Positions 41,885 to 50,659 of a stretch of 64,000 bases of DNA are shown here, in pieces. The position numbers were made by a program, and so were the translations under genes. Source of the DNA: Microbispora hainanensis. GTDB lineage: Bacteria; Actinomycetota; Actinomycetes; Streptosporangiales; Streptosporangiaceae. Each line of letters opens with the position of its first letter. Within the stretch, counting starts at the first letter, position 1. The stretch lies in the NCBI RefSeq assembly GCF_036186745.1, contig NZ_CP108086.1, positions 8,370,001 to 8,434,000 of the forward strand, read 5' to 3'. The notes beneath the pieces are model-generated. The model did not search any database. It worked only from the letters and a program-made list of their open reading frames with translations, and was not told where the DNA came from.

Positions 41885-42688
41885 TCAGGCCGGCGGGAGC
41901 CGGACGACGAAGGCGGCACCGCCGGCCGATGACCGCTCCACGTGCACCTCGCCCTCGTGGCCGTTCACGATGTTCCGCACGATGGCCAGGCCGAGGCCGG
42001 TCCCGCCGCGGTCGCGGGATCGGGCGGCGTCGAGGCGGGTGAAGCGATCGAAGACGCGCTCCCGGTCCTCCTCGTCGATCCCGTCGCCGTCGTCGGCCAC
42101 CACAAGCTCCGCCGCGTGGGCCGTACGCCGGACATGGACGAACACGACCGACTTGGCGTGCCGCTGCGCGTTGTCGAGCAGTTCGGACAGCACTCGGCGG
42201 AGCCGCGCGTCCACGCCGCGCACCAGAGCCCCGCGCACGGCCTGCACCTTCACGTCGTGCCTGTCCGTACGCCGGGCCACTTCGCTCTGCACGAGATCGC
42301 CGAGGTCGAGCATGGCCAGGTCGGACGACTGCGCGGCGGCGTGCAGCTGGGCCAGCAGGTAGAGATCGTCGACCAGCGCATGCAGCCGTTCCACGTCGTT
42401 GAGCGCTCGTTCGATCAGGCCGTTCACGTCGATCTCGGCGGGATGCAGCCGGGCCTCCTCCAACTGTGCCCGCAGTCCCGCGATCGGGGTACGCAGCTCG
42501 TGCGACACTTCGGCCCCGAACCGCCGCTGCCAGTCGATGGCCTGATACAGCTTGCCGCACATGCTGTCGATGCCGTGCTTGATGCCGCGCTCCAGCTCAT
42601 CGAGTTCGCCGAGACAATCACGGAGGTGGCGGAGCGAGGTCACTCCTCCGGCATTCCCGAGCCGGTCCGTGACGATCCCCATGAACAT
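41885..42688 (-). CDS. Histidine kinase lacking its sensor part (probable 5'-truncated relic)
   Basis: 267 aa. The catalytic core is intact: H-box FGAEVSHELRTPIAGLRAQL, N-box LLDNAQRHAKSVV, G1 VVADDGDGIDEED, and G2 GGTGLGLAIVRNIVNGHEG. However, the protein starts only about 60 residues before the H-box, with no TM helices or HAMP domain. A TAG stop sits immediately before the ATG at 42688 and no ribosome site is visible. There is no response regulator gene beside it. I read it as a kinase gene whose 5' half has been lost; a soluble orphan kinase is the alternative. Confidence 0.6.
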   Translation of the reverse strand: MFMGIVTDRLGNAGGVTSLRHLRDCLGELDELERGIKHGIDSMCGKLYQAIDWQRRFGAEVSHELRTPIAGLRAQLEEARLHPAEIDVNGLIERALNDVERLHALVDDLYLLAQLHAAAQSSDLAMLDLGDLVQSEVARRTDRHDVKVQAVRGALVRGVDARLRRVLSELLDNAQRHAKSVVFVHVRRTAHAAELVVADDGDGIDEEDRERVFDRFTRLDAARSRDRGGTGLGLAIVRNIVNGHEGEVHVERSSAGGAAFVVRLPPA

Positions 42689-42960
42689 CTAAAATCACCG
42701 TATACACCGCTTTTCCGGAGTTATTCTTTCCCCTATCCCCGTCCGAGGCCCTTGAAGAAGTCAGCGAAGCCGGTTCTGGCCGGGACCGGCGCGAGCGTCG
42801 ACGGCGAAGCCGGATCGGGACAGCGCGAATCAGCCCGCCCGAAACCACGATCGACCTGTGATTTCATCCTCGTCTTCGCTCCCGGCATCAGCGCGGGTCA
42901 AGGGTCTGTTGATATTGAGCAGGATTGACCGGCCGGGACCGATGACGAAGGATTGTCGAT

Positions 42961-43146
42961 ATGACGTATTCCCAGGGCACGGCCCGGCGCTTTCCGTACG
43001 CGCTGGTGAAGCTGGTCGTGCTGACTCTCGTGCTGGGCGCCGGGATCGGAGGGGGAATTTTCTTGGCGCTGGCGCTTATGTGGAATTCGGTGTGGGGCGA
43101 CGGGCTCATTCCCTTCCCGGGCGATCCCATCCCCGGCGATCCGTAA
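42961..43146 (+). CDS. Small single-TM protein, 61 aa
   Basis: GAAGGA lies eight bases before the ATG. A basic N-terminus (MTYSQGTARRFPYAL) leads into one TM helix (about 17-40, VLTLVLGAGIGGGIFLALAL), followed by a short Pro/Gly/Asp-rich outside tail (LIPFPGDPIPGDP). The function is unknown. It lies between the headless kinase (divergent) and the TOPRIM gene (convergent). Confidence 0.6.
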   Translation: MTYSQGTARRFPYALVKLVVLTLVLGAGIGGGIFLALALMWNSVWGDGLIPFPGDPIPGDP

Positions 43147-43266
43147 ACGGCCGGAATTCCGCCGCCGTTCGTACAGGCGGCCTCCATGCGCTTCCCGTGC
43201 CACGCTGCGCTCGCGGTGGTGGGCTCGTGCTTCTCGATCAGCCCTCGTACCGGTTCGTGAGGGGAC

Positions 43267-43869
43267 TCACAGGTAGGCCAGCAGGGCGTCCAGCGGTCGC
43301 GGCACGCGATCGGGCTCCAGTGCCGCGACGAGCGGGCTCGCGTAGCGGATCTTGCGGCTGCCGCCTGATCCCATGAACCGGCGGAGCTGGTCGTGGGTGC
43401 TGCGCCCGCGCCAGCCGGGCTGCTTCTGCAGCGTGCGAAACGAACGGAGCTCGCCCTCGGCGTCCACGACCCGTTCGACCGTGGCGGTGCCGAGGGCGCG
43501 GATCAGCTCGTCTTCCAGGTCGGCCACGCACACGAAGAATCCGAGCGCCTCCAGATCGCTTCTCGTGAGATCGGACCCGAAGCCGGCGCGCTCGAGCCCC
43601 CTCCGGAAGGCGCCCTCCTCCCCGGCGTCGCACAGACCGGCCAGCCGGAGATCGCGGCCCGAAGGGCCGAACTTTCCGACGTACGCGCCGATGTTCGTGG
43701 CACCGCCCATCGCGAAGACCTCGATGCCTTCGGCCGTGAGGCTCCTGCCCCGGCGCTCGGCCAGCGCCTCGACGGCCGACTTGTCGCTGAGCCCCTCGAC
43801 GAGGACCACCGTGTGCGTATCGTCCACACCGCTCAGCTTCGCAGCGAATCCGGCGAAGTTCGTACTCAT
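43267..43869 (-). CDS. Stand-alone TOPRIM domain protein (OLD-nuclease C-terminal type)
   Basis: 200 aa from the ATG at 43869 (MSTNFAGFAAKL), with AGGAAAA directly upstream. The TOPRIM core reads TVVLVEGLSDKSAVEALAER (catalytic Glu), IEVFAMGGATNIGAYV, then LAGLCDAGEE (Asp motif) and CVADLEDELIRALG. This is the pattern of the nuclease/nucleotidyl-transferase half of OLD-family endonucleases, without the ABC-type ATPase half. It could cleave or bind nucleic acid in DNA repair or defence, but no partner ATPase is near. A relic of a VOC gene end lies just upstream (43898-43960). Confidence 0.75.
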   Translation of the reverse strand: MSTNFAGFAAKLSGVDDTHTVVLVEGLSDKSAVEALAERRGRSLTAEGIEVFAMGGATNIGAYVGKFGPSGRDLRLAGLCDAGEEGAFRRGLERAGFGSDLTRSDLEALGFFVCVADLEDELIRALGTATVERVVDAEGELRSFRTLQKQPGWRGRSTHDQLRRFMGSGGSRKIRYASPLVAALEPDRVPRPLDALLAYL

Positions 43870-43965
43870 TTTTCCTGCGCTGAAGGGACCGGGACGCCGC
43901 GTTCGCGCTGTCGCGGGGTCAGCACACACAACTCGTGGCCGCACGGCATGTAGTGCATCTGCACC
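43849..43965 (-). pseudogene. Relic of a VOC gene 3' end upstream of the TOPRIM gene
   Basis: In the minus direction 43960-43898 encodes CGHELCVLTPRQRERG, resembling the C-terminus HEFCVLPPQ of the intact VOC gene at 48538-49260. The DNA of 43849-43941 aligns with 48489-48571: TCCGGCGAAGTTCGTAC is identical, TTTTTCCTGCGC is identical, and ACTCGTGGCCG is identical, with an 11-bp gap between. Confidence 0.65.
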
Positions 43966-44112
43966 AGGAGCCGTGCGGTGCTGGTCCGCGTGCACCAGGG
44001 GAGAACGGGTCCTGGAGACGATGTCCGGGCCGACATCGCGAGCGAGTGTGGGAAGCCGCGTGCATCGCACGCATATCCCAACCTGCCTAGCGATGTCTGG
44101 AGTGAACGACAG

Positions 44113-46434
44113 GTGGCGGTCTTCTTCTACCGAGTCGGGCGATGGGCCTTCCGAAGGCGCCGGCTCGTGGGCGTCCTGTGGGTCGGCGTCCTCCTCGTGG
44201 TCGGCTTCCTCGGTGTGCGGGCACCGTCGTCGGGGGACGAGGCCCTCCGCATGCCCGGAACCGAGTCGCAGCAGGCCTTCGACCTGTTGGCGGAGCGGTT
44301 CCCCGGGACCAACCCCGAGGCCGCCGAGGCCCGCCTGGTGTTCCAGGCATCGGACGGCCGGCAGGTGACGGCCAGGGCGAACAAGGCGGCCATCGAGAAG
44401 GCGCTCGGCACGCTGGAGGGAAGTGCCCAGGTCGATTCGGTCAGCGACCCGTTCGGCTCGGGTGCCGTCAGCAAGGACGGCACCATGGCGTACGCCCGGA
44501 TCAACTACACCGTGGGCGCCGACGACCTGACGCAGGAGGCCAAGCAGACCCTCCAGGCCGCCGCGGATCAGGCCAGGGGCGCGGGGCTGACCGTGGAGTT
44601 CGGCGGCACGGCCCTGCTGACGCAACCGCAGACAGGCGCTTCGACGGAGCTCATCGGCCTCGGCGTAGCCGCGGTGGTGCTGTTCCTCACGCTCGGCTCG
44701 GTGATCGCGGCAGGCCTGCCGCTGATGACCGCGCTCGTCGGCGTGCTCATCTCACTCATGGGGATCTTCGCCCTGGCTCGGCCCCTGGGCCTGACCTCCA
44801 CCGTCTCCATCCTGTCGCTCATGCTGGGCCTCGCGGTCGGCATCGACTACTCGCTGTTCATCACCTCCCGCTTCCGCGACGAGCGTGCTCGGGGCAGGGA
44901 GCCGGCCGAGGCCGCAGGCCGCGCGGTCGGTACGGCGGGCTCCGCCGTCGTCTTCGCCGGCGCGACGGTCTTCGTCGCCCTGGCCGGACTGAGCGTCGTC
45001 GGCATCCCCGAGCTCACCAAGATGGGCCTGGCCAGCGCCGGCACCGTGCTCATCTCCGTCCTCATCGCGTTGACCCTGGTCCCTGCGTTGTTCGGCTTCC
45101 TCGGCGACCGGCTGCTGCCTCGCGCGGTCCGCAGGAGCCTGGGCGTGGGTCGCGGCGGCAGGGGCCGCCGGTCCGCAGGCATCGGGGGCACGGTCGCGAA
45201 CGAACCGTTCGCCAGGGACGTCACCAGCGCGGCGGCTGCCGGATCCTTCGCGGCTTACGGAAAGCGGCCCGGTATCGCCGTCCGCTGGGCCCGCTTCCTG
45301 GTGCGCCGACGCCTCGCGGCGCTGCTGGTGGGGGTGATCGGCCTCGGTGTGATCGCCATACCGGCGTTCAGTCTCGAGCTCGGCATCCCCGGCGACGAGT
45401 CCAAGCCGGTGACGAACACCCAGCGCCGGGCCTACGACCTGCTGTCCGAAGGCTTCGGCCCCGGCTTCAACGGGCCGCTGACCGTGGTCGTCGACGCCTC
45501 GCGGGCCGCCGACGCGCAGGCTGCGGCGGACACGGTCGCCAGGACCGTACGCGACGTGGACGGGGTCGTCTCGGTCGGCGCCCCCGTCTTCAACCCGGCG
45601 AAGGACACGGCCGTCCTCACGGCGATCCCCGCGTCCGCTCCGAACACGGCCGAGACCAGGGACCTGGTGCATCACATCCGCAGCGCCGTCGACGCCGTGG
45701 AGGACGACACGCACACCTCCATCGCGGTCACCGGCCGTACTGCCGTGATCGTCGACGTCTCCGAGTCCATCTACAGTGCACTCGTGATCTACCTGGCCGT
45801 GATCATCGGCTTCGCGGTGATCCTGTTGCTGGTGGTCTTCCGCTCGATCCTGGTGCCCCTCAAGGCGGCCCTCGGCTTCCTGCTGTCCGTGGGTGCGGCG
45901 TTCGGCGTCGTCGTCGCGGTCATCCAATGGGGCTGGGCGTCGAGCCTGTTCGGCATCGACCAGACCGGACCGGTCATGTCGATCATCCCGATCTTCGTCA
46001 TCGGTGTCGTGTTCGGACTCGCCATGGACTACGAGGTCTTCCTCGTCTCCCGGATGCGCGAGGAGTACGTGCACGGTGCGACCAGCGAGGACGCGATCGT
46101 CACCGGGTTCCGGCACAGCGGACGCGTCGTCACCGCGGCGGCCGTCATCATGATCAGCGTTTTCGCCGGGTTCATCGGAATCGCCCAGACCAACATCCGG
46201 ACGACGGGTCTCGGCATGGCCGCCGCGGTCGCCTTCGACGCCTTCGTGGTTCGCATGGCCATCGTCCCGGCCGTGCTGGCCCTCTTCGGGGACCGGTCCT
46301 GGAAACTGCCCCGTAAGCTGGAACGCGTGCTTCCGAACGTCGATGTCGAGGGTCGGTCGCTGGACGCTTACCTGTCACCGCAGACGACCGCGCCGGACAA
46401 GGAGGCGACCCCGAACCCCGTCGGTGGATGCTGA
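44113..46434 (+). CDS. MMPL family RND-type transporter
   Basis: 773 aa. Two repeated halves, each with one TM helix, a large extracellular domain and a five-helix bundle. First helix RRLVGVLWVGVLLVVGFLG; conserved TM4-5 signature LMLGLAVGIDYSLFITSRFRDE (quoted in part: AVGIDYSLFITSRFRDE) and, in the second half, GLAMDYEVFLVSRMREEY. MMPL proteins use the proton gradient to export lipids or drugs. The GTG at 44113 is chosen (VAVFFYRVGRWAFRRRR); GGAG lies ten bases upstream, and an earlier ATG at 43978 overlaps the VOC relic. It is followed after 6 bp by its likely regulatory kinase. Confidence 0.9.
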   Translation: MAVFFYRVGRWAFRRRRLVGVLWVGVLLVVGFLGVRAPSSGDEALRMPGTESQQAFDLLAERFPGTNPEAAEARLVFQASDGRQVTARANKAAIEKALGTLEGSAQVDSVSDPFGSGAVSKDGTMAYARINYTVGADDLTQEAKQTLQAAADQARGAGLTVEFGGTALLTQPQTGASTELIGLGVAAVVLFLTLGSVIAAGLPLMTALVGVLISLMGIFALARPLGLTSTVSILSLMLGLAVGIDYSLFITSRFRDERARGREPAEAAGRAVGTAGSAVVFAGATVFVALAGLSVVGIPELTKMGLASAGTVLISVLIALTLVPALFGFLGDRLLPRAVRRSLGVGRGGRGRRSAGIGGTVANEPFARDVTSAAAAGSFAAYGKRPGIAVRWARFLVRRRLAALLVGVIGLGVIAIPAFSLELGIPGDESKPVTNTQRRAYDLLSEGFGPGFNGPLTVVVDASRAADAQAAADTVARTVRDVDGVVSVGAPVFNPAKDTAVLTAIPASAPNTAETRDLVHHIRSAVDAVEDDTHTSIAVTGRTAVIVDVSESIYSALVIYLAVIIGFAVILLLVVFRSILVPLKAALGFLLSVGAAFGVVVAVIQWGWASSLFGIDQTGPVMSIIPIFVIGVVFGLAMDYEVFLVSRMREEYVHGATSEDAIVTGFRHSGRVVTAAAVIMISVFAGFIGIAQTNIRTTGLGMAAAVAFDAFVVRMAIVPAVLALFGDRSWKLPRKLERVLPNVDVEGRSLDAYLSPQTTAPDKEATPNPVGGC

Positions 46435-46440
46435 GCCGGC

Positions 46441-47778
46441 ATGACAACCCTGGAGGGCTTTCTCCCGCGACCGCGCGCAGAACGGTCGCGGGAGGCGGTG
46501 ATCACGGCGGCGGCGTTCGTGCTCTTCCTGCTCGGCAGCGTCGTGCGGGGCGACGAGTCGCTGACGGCGCCGCCGATCGCCGCGTATCTGCTCGCCGTGG
46601 TGTCCTGTGCCGCGCTGCCGCTGCGGCACAGGACACCGCTGCCCGTCATGGTGGTCACCACGCTGTGCAGCGTGCTGGCGATGGTCGCGGGCCTGATGCT
46701 GACCCCGTTGGTAGTGGTCCCCGCCATGATCACGGCGTACACGATCGCGGTCCGGACCGAGCGGCGTACGACGGCCGCGGTCCTGCTCATCTCCGCCGCA
46801 CTCCTCATGGCAGCGGGGCTGGTGTTGCAACCGCTGTCCTGGTCCACGGTCACCAGGACCTGCTCGACGGTCATCTTCCCGCTGGCGGCCGGCGTGCTCG
46901 GGCACTCGGCCCAGAACCGGCGTGCCTACCTGGCGGCGGTGGAGGAGCGCGCGTTGCGGGCCGAGGAGAGCCGGGAGAGCGAGGCGCGCCGGCGCGTGGC
47001 CGAGGAACGGGTGCGCATCGCCCGGGAACTGCACGACCTCGTGGCCCACGAGATCACCCTTGCCAACGCACAGGCCACGGTCGCCGCGCACTTCTTCGAC
47101 AGCCGCCCCGAGCAGGCCCGCACCAGCCTGCGGCAGCTGGTGGAGACGACACGCCAGGCGCTGGACGAGCTGCGTGCCACGGTCGGGCTGCTGCGCGAGT
47201 CGGGGGACCATGCCCAGCCCGCCGAACCGGCGCCCGGGTTGGCTCAGCTGCCCACGCTCATCGAGTCGTTCCGCCGTGCGGGCCTCACGGTATCGGTGCA
47301 CGAGGAGGGGCCGGCGGGGACACTGCCGCCGGGCCTGGACCTCACCGCCTACCGGATCATCCAGGAGGCGTTGACCAACGTGACGAAACACGCCGGTATC
47401 GGCCGGGCCCGGGTGGGCCTGGCCTGGACCCGCGACCTCGTGACCCTCACCATCACCGACGACGGGCCGGGGGACCACACGATCCCGGGCCCGTCCGCGG
47501 GATCGGGCGGCTATGGGCTGATCGGGATACGCGAACGTGTCACTGCGGTCGGCGGCCGGCTTGTCGCAGGCAGGCGGCCCGAGGGCGGATTCCGTGTCGT
47601 CGCCGAACTGCCTCGCCCGGCACGGGAGACGACCCGAAGTTCCGCCGCGGTCGACCGGGAGCAGACGGGTGTGACGACGACCGCTCGATCGACGGCGGAC
47701 GCCGAACTGCCGGCGGGTGAAGCTCTGCCGAGCGGTGAGGCGCCGGACGACGCCGCACGGCGCGGGGACGTCGCATGA
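46441..47778 (+). CDS. NarL-type (HisKA_3) sensor histidine kinase
   Basis: 445 aa. Four to five N-terminal TM helices (about 20-160) with short loops, a coiled segment, then the HisKA_3 motif RIARELHDLVAHEI with the phosphorylated His (about 199) and an HATPase domain with EALTNVTKHAGIG (N-box), DDGPG and GGYGLIGIRERV. The architecture is that of DesK-like kinases sensing membrane state. The stop overlaps the next start by 4 bp (ATGA). The gene starts 6 bp after the MMPL stop, so transporter, kinase and regulator form one operon. Confidence 0.9.
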   Translation: MTTLEGFLPRPRAERSREAVITAAAFVLFLLGSVVRGDESLTAPPIAAYLLAVVSCAALPLRHRTPLPVMVVTTLCSVLAMVAGLMLTPLVVVPAMITAYTIAVRTERRTTAAVLLISAALLMAAGLVLQPLSWSTVTRTCSTVIFPLAAGVLGHSAQNRRAYLAAVEERALRAEESRESEARRRVAEERVRIARELHDLVAHEITLANAQATVAAHFFDSRPEQARTSLRQLVETTRQALDELRATVGLLRESGDHAQPAEPAPGLAQLPTLIESFRRAGLTVSVHEEGPAGTLPPGLDLTAYRIIQEALTNVTKHAGIGRARVGLAWTRDLVTLTITDDGPGDHTIPGPSAGSGGYGLIGIRERVTAVGGRLVAGRRPEGGFRVVAELPRPARETTRSSAAVDREQTGVTTTARSTADAELPAGEALPSGEAPDDAARRGDVA

Positions 47779-48476
47779 CGCTGCGCGTCCTGCTCGCCGA
47801 TGATCAGGCCCTGCTGCGCGGAGCCTTCCGGATGTTGCTCGACAGCACCGACGACATCATGGTCGTCGGTGAGGCGGCCGACGGCCGGGAGGCGGTCCGG
47901 CTCGCCCGGGAACTGCGCCCGGACGTGGTGGTCATGGACATCCGGATGCCCGGGGTGGACGGGATCACCGCCACCGCGCAGATCTGTGCCGATCCGGAGC
48001 TACAGGACTCCCGCATCCTGATCCTCACCACGTACGAGACCGACGAGTACGTCGCGCAGGCGCTGCGCGCAGGGGCCAGCGGTTTCATCGGCAAGGGGAT
48101 CGGGGCCGAGGACCTGGCGGACGCGGTGCGAACCATCGCGGCCGGCGACACCCTGCTGTCCCCGGCCGCGACCCGCTCCCTGGTCGCCCGTTTCCTGGCG
48201 ACACCGGAGAACACCGCACGTCGGCCCCGTCAGTCCGAACGGCTCGCCGAGCTCACCCCGCGCGAGCGCGAGATGGTGGCGCTGGTCGCCACCGGCCTGT
48301 CCAACCAGGAAATCGCCGAGCAGATGTACCTCAGCCCGTTCACCGTACGCGCCCACGTACAGCGGGCCATGACGAAGCTCCAGGCACGCGACCGCGCGCA
48401 GCTCGTCGTCATCGCCTATCAGACGGGCCTGGTGCAGGTCACCGCGGACGACGACAGCCCGGAATGGTCCGCCTGA
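47775..48476 (+). CDS. NarL/FixJ-family response regulator
   Basis: 233 aa. Receiver domain (1-120) with LADDQ, phosphorylated Asp in VVMDIRMPGVDG and conserved Lys in GFIGKG. The LuxR-type helix-turn-helix (about 155-215) reads LTPREREMVALVATGLSNQEIAEQ, quoted in part as LTPREREMVALVATGLSN, followed by MYLSPFTVRAHVQRAM. It is probably phosphorylated by the adjacent kinase and controls the MMPL operon or envelope genes. Translation is coupled by the ATGA overlap with the kinase gene. Confidence 0.92.
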   Translation: MTLRVLLADDQALLRGAFRMLLDSTDDIMVVGEAADGREAVRLARELRPDVVVMDIRMPGVDGITATAQICADPELQDSRILILTTYETDEYVAQALRAGASGFIGKGIGAEDLADAVRTIAAGDTLLSPAATRSLVARFLATPENTARRPRQSERLAELTPREREMVALVATGLSNQEIAEQMYLSPFTVRAHVQRAMTKLQARDRAQLVVIAYQTGLVQVTADDDSPEWSA

Positions 48477-48488
48477 GGGCAGGGCAGG

Positions 48489-48520
48489 TCCGGCGAAGTT
48501 CGTACCCGTTTTTCCTGCGC
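48489..48520 (-). pseudogene. 5' relic of a TOPRIM gene
   Basis: The 32 bp match the start region of the TOPRIM gene at 43849-43880 at 30 of 32 positions. The ATG has become ACG and the next codon GGT. Only about ten codons' worth of similarity remain before the response-regulator end. Confidence 0.6.
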
Positions 48521-48537
48521 GGTAGGGGCCGCGGAGT

Positions 48538-49260
48538 CTACTGCGGGGGCAGCACGCAGAACTCGTGGCCGTCGGGATCGGCCATGACCACCCAGTCGGC
48601 CTCGCCCTGACCGATGTCGATGCGCGTCGCCCCGAGGGAGATGAGACGGTCGACCTCCGCCTGCTGATCACCGTCGGCGGGTGGAGCGAGGTCGAAATGC
48701 AGCCGCTCCTTCCCTGTCTTCGGCATGAGCGGCGGACCACCCCAGGTGATCTTCGGGCCGCCGTGCGGCGAGCGGACAGCGGTCTCCTGGTCCTGATCCC
48801 AGACCAACGGCCAGCCCAGCGCCTTGCACCAGAAATACCCGGCCTCCTGCGAACCATCGCACGCCAGCGCCCCGATGAATCCGCAGCCGGCGAGGAACTG
48901 GTTGTCCGGCCCGATGACGCAGAACTCGTTGCCCTCCGGGTCGGCGAGCACGACGTGAGCCTCGTCCGGCCGCTGGCCGATGTCGATGTGCCGGGCGCCG
49001 AGTTCGAGCGCCCTCGCCACCGTCTGCTGCTGGTCCTCAAGGGACGTGCTCGTCAGATCGAAGTGCGCCTGGTTCTGGCCGGTCTTCTGCTCCTGACTCG
49101 GAACAAAGCGGATCCGGAAGCCGGTGTCATCGCCCGGCAGGAGCGTGATGCCCTCCCGGGGATCGTCGGCCATCTCCCAGCCCAGGACACCGGCCCAGAA
49201 GCGCGCGAGACGGAGCGGGTCGTGCGCGTCGAAGCAGAGCGCGACAAGGTGACAGGCCAT
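48538..49260 (-). CDS. VOC (glyoxalase/bleomycin-resistance) superfamily protein, two domains
   Basis: 240 aa from the ATG at 49260 (MACHLVALCFDAHDPLRLA). Two VOC units (about 1-118 and 125-240), each ending in a near-identical strand: DPEGNEFCVIGP and DPDGHEFCVLPPQ. Each contains the HFDL strand (AHFDLTS; LHFDLAP), and the central GAxxIDIGQ loop is repeated. The fold binds metal or small ligands in enzymes such as glyoxalase and in antibiotic-binding proteins; the substrate here is unknown. The minus-strand ribosome region GGGAGG and GGAG precede the ATG. Confidence 0.82.
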   Translation of the reverse strand: MACHLVALCFDAHDPLRLARFWAGVLGWEMADDPREGITLLPGDDTGFRIRFVPSQEQKTGQNQAHFDLTSTSLEDQQQTVARALELGARHIDIGQRPDEAHVVLADPEGNEFCVIGPDNQFLAGCGFIGALACDGSQEAGYFWCKALGWPLVWDQDQETAVRSPHGGPKITWGGPPLMPKTGKERLHFDLAPPADGDQQAEVDRLISLGATRIDIGQGEADWVVMADPDGHEFCVLPPQ

Positions 49261-49430
49261 CCCGCTCCAGACCTCCCTTTCGGTTGAATGAGTATTGGGA
49301 GGTGGTCGACCATATCCTCGGAACGGAAGAGATGCTCCAGGAGCATATCTACGGCCGGCAACCCTGATGCCGTTCACTGTTCCCGTTCACGGCGATGACG
49401 GCCCGCGCGGGCAGGCCCTGCATATGATCG

Positions 49431-50012
49431 TTACTGGCCTATGCGTCCGTCGATCCGTTCGCGCAGCAGGTCGACGTGACCCATGTGGCGGCCGTACTCC
49501 CAGATCATTCCGACCAGCACCTCGCGCAGCGACATCGATCCTCCACCGCTGCCATGCTGGTTCAGGGGATCGTCGCCGGTGATATCGAGACCGGGCGCCT
49601 CGGCTACGAAGCGCTCGGCGAAGTCCACCTCCGCACGCCATGCGGCCCACGCCTCCGCGACCATCTCCGGGTCGGGAACGGCACCATCGAAATCGCCGTC
49701 ACGGTCGGTGTCCGAAGTGAAAAGCCGGGGCACGTCCTGTCCCGCCATCATCACCCGGAACGTCGCACGCTCCCCCTCTGCCAGATGTCGCACCAGCCCC
49801 AGGAGCGACATCGTCGAAGGCTCGACGGAACGCCGCGCCATGGCCTCGGCATCAAGGCCTTCGCACTTCATCTCCAACGTGAGGCGCGCACAACGCAGGG
49901 CTTCGACCAGCGTCGTGCGCTCATCGCCCAGCGTTGGTCCGTTCTCACGTGGATCATCGTCGGACGGCTTGCCGTCCGCAGTGAACATGTCGGCTCGTCG
50001 CGTCGTTGCCAT
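49431..50012 (-). CDS. DinB family (DUF664) protein
   Basis: 193 aa from the ATG at 50012 (MATTRRADMFTADG); an ATG four codons earlier is equally possible. Four-helix-bundle DinB pattern with putative metal ligands: His in GLVRHLAEGER and the C-terminal pair in EYGRHMGHVDLLRE. Many members are thiol transferases (mycothiol- or bacillithiol-dependent) of actinobacteria. The last residues (RERIDGRIGQ) are typical. Single gene. Confidence 0.85.
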   Translation of the reverse strand: MATTRRADMFTADGKPSDDDPRENGPTLGDERTTLVEALRCARLTLEMKCEGLDAEAMARRSVEPSTMSLLGLVRHLAEGERATFRVMMAGQDVPRLFTSDTDRDGDFDGAVPDPEMVAEAWAAWRAEVDFAERFVAEAPGLDITGDDPLNQHGSGGGSMSLREVLVGMIWEYGRHMGHVDLLRERIDGRIGQ

Positions 50013-50054
50013 GGCCGCAATCATTGGCGCGCACACTGCGGTCGGCAACTGATT

Positions 50055-50253
50055 TACGCCACCCGAACTTTTGGTCACCAGGAGTCGGCATCGCCACCAG
50101 GGGAAACCCCGCTTCGTCCACGAGCTCAAGCAGGTTTTCCCAGGCAGAGGATGCGTTGTCCGTGAAAGCCCACCAGGTGCGGTGGACGTACCTCGCACCG
50201 ACCGAAGCATCGGCAAGCCCCGCAGCGCGAGGCGGCGTCCTTCCTCTCGTCAC
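50055..50253 (-). other. Possible coding relic upstream of the DinB gene
   Basis: One minus-strand frame reads YVHRTWWAFTDNASSAWENL followed by LELVDEAGFPLVAMPTPGDQ, which looks protein-like (aromatic-rich, helical), but has no clear start, ribosome site or end. It touches the IS3-end fragment at 50260. It could be the relic of a gene cut by that element. I do not recognise a family. Confidence 0.3.
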
Positions 50254-50259
50254 TCGGAC

Positions 50260-50415
50260 CCCTCTCTGTCAGACTGTTGTAAGACATGGGACGAGAGAGT
50301 CCTTTTGATGCGAAGCGGGGCGAGACGGGACGATTGAGACAGTGACGATGACCCTCGCCGACCAGGCTGCCCGGACGGGGCAGGATGGTCAGGTGACAGA
50401 CAAGCGAGTGAGCCG
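50260..50415 (+). mobile_element. 156-bp fragment of an IS3-type element end
   Basis: This segment is a near-identical inverted copy of 54858-55013, the orfA end of the IS3-type element, with only about four differences (for example TTGTAAGACATGGG for TTGTGAAACATGGG). It runs from CCCTCTCTGTCAGACTG into the first codons of orfA and stops abruptly at the IS982-like fragment. Confidence 0.88.
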
Positions 50416-50567
50416 AAGCGGATGCCGAGCAGGGCTTGGGCGATGGCCAGGGTCAGCAGCTCGGCGTCGGTGAGCTTGGGTGGGCGTCCGATCCGGGCCG
50501 GACGCCCCAGCCAGTCATCGATCTTGACGTACAGTGCGGTGCGAAGGGTGTTGATGTCTGTCGTCAC
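50416..50567 (-). pseudogene. 5' fragment of an IS982-like transposase gene
   Basis: About 50 codons from the GTG at 50567 read TTDINTLRTALYVKIDDWLG and RPPKLTDAELLTLAIAQALL, resembling the N-terminus of IS982-family transposases. At 50416 the frame runs into the IS3-end fragment, so the rest is missing. The 90 bp to the right (to about 50655) contain no gene and may include the element end. Confidence 0.6.
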
Positions 50568-50659
50568 AAACGGATCATCGACACCCTTCGCCCTTCCCCA
50601 CAGTCCGCCTAAAGGCGACTTAGGACTTACTCGTCTAGGTCGGGCATCGGTCCGGGGAG

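Noticed and set aside
39196-41919. Long minus-strand open frame (907 codons) across tetR, atpB and the 246-aa gene
   Set aside because: It is antisense to clearly recognised genes and lacks coding character.
42689-42720. GTATAC-containing palindrome similar to the TetR operator near atpB
   Set aside because: Only the GTATAC core and a few flanking bases are shared, too little to link it to that regulator.
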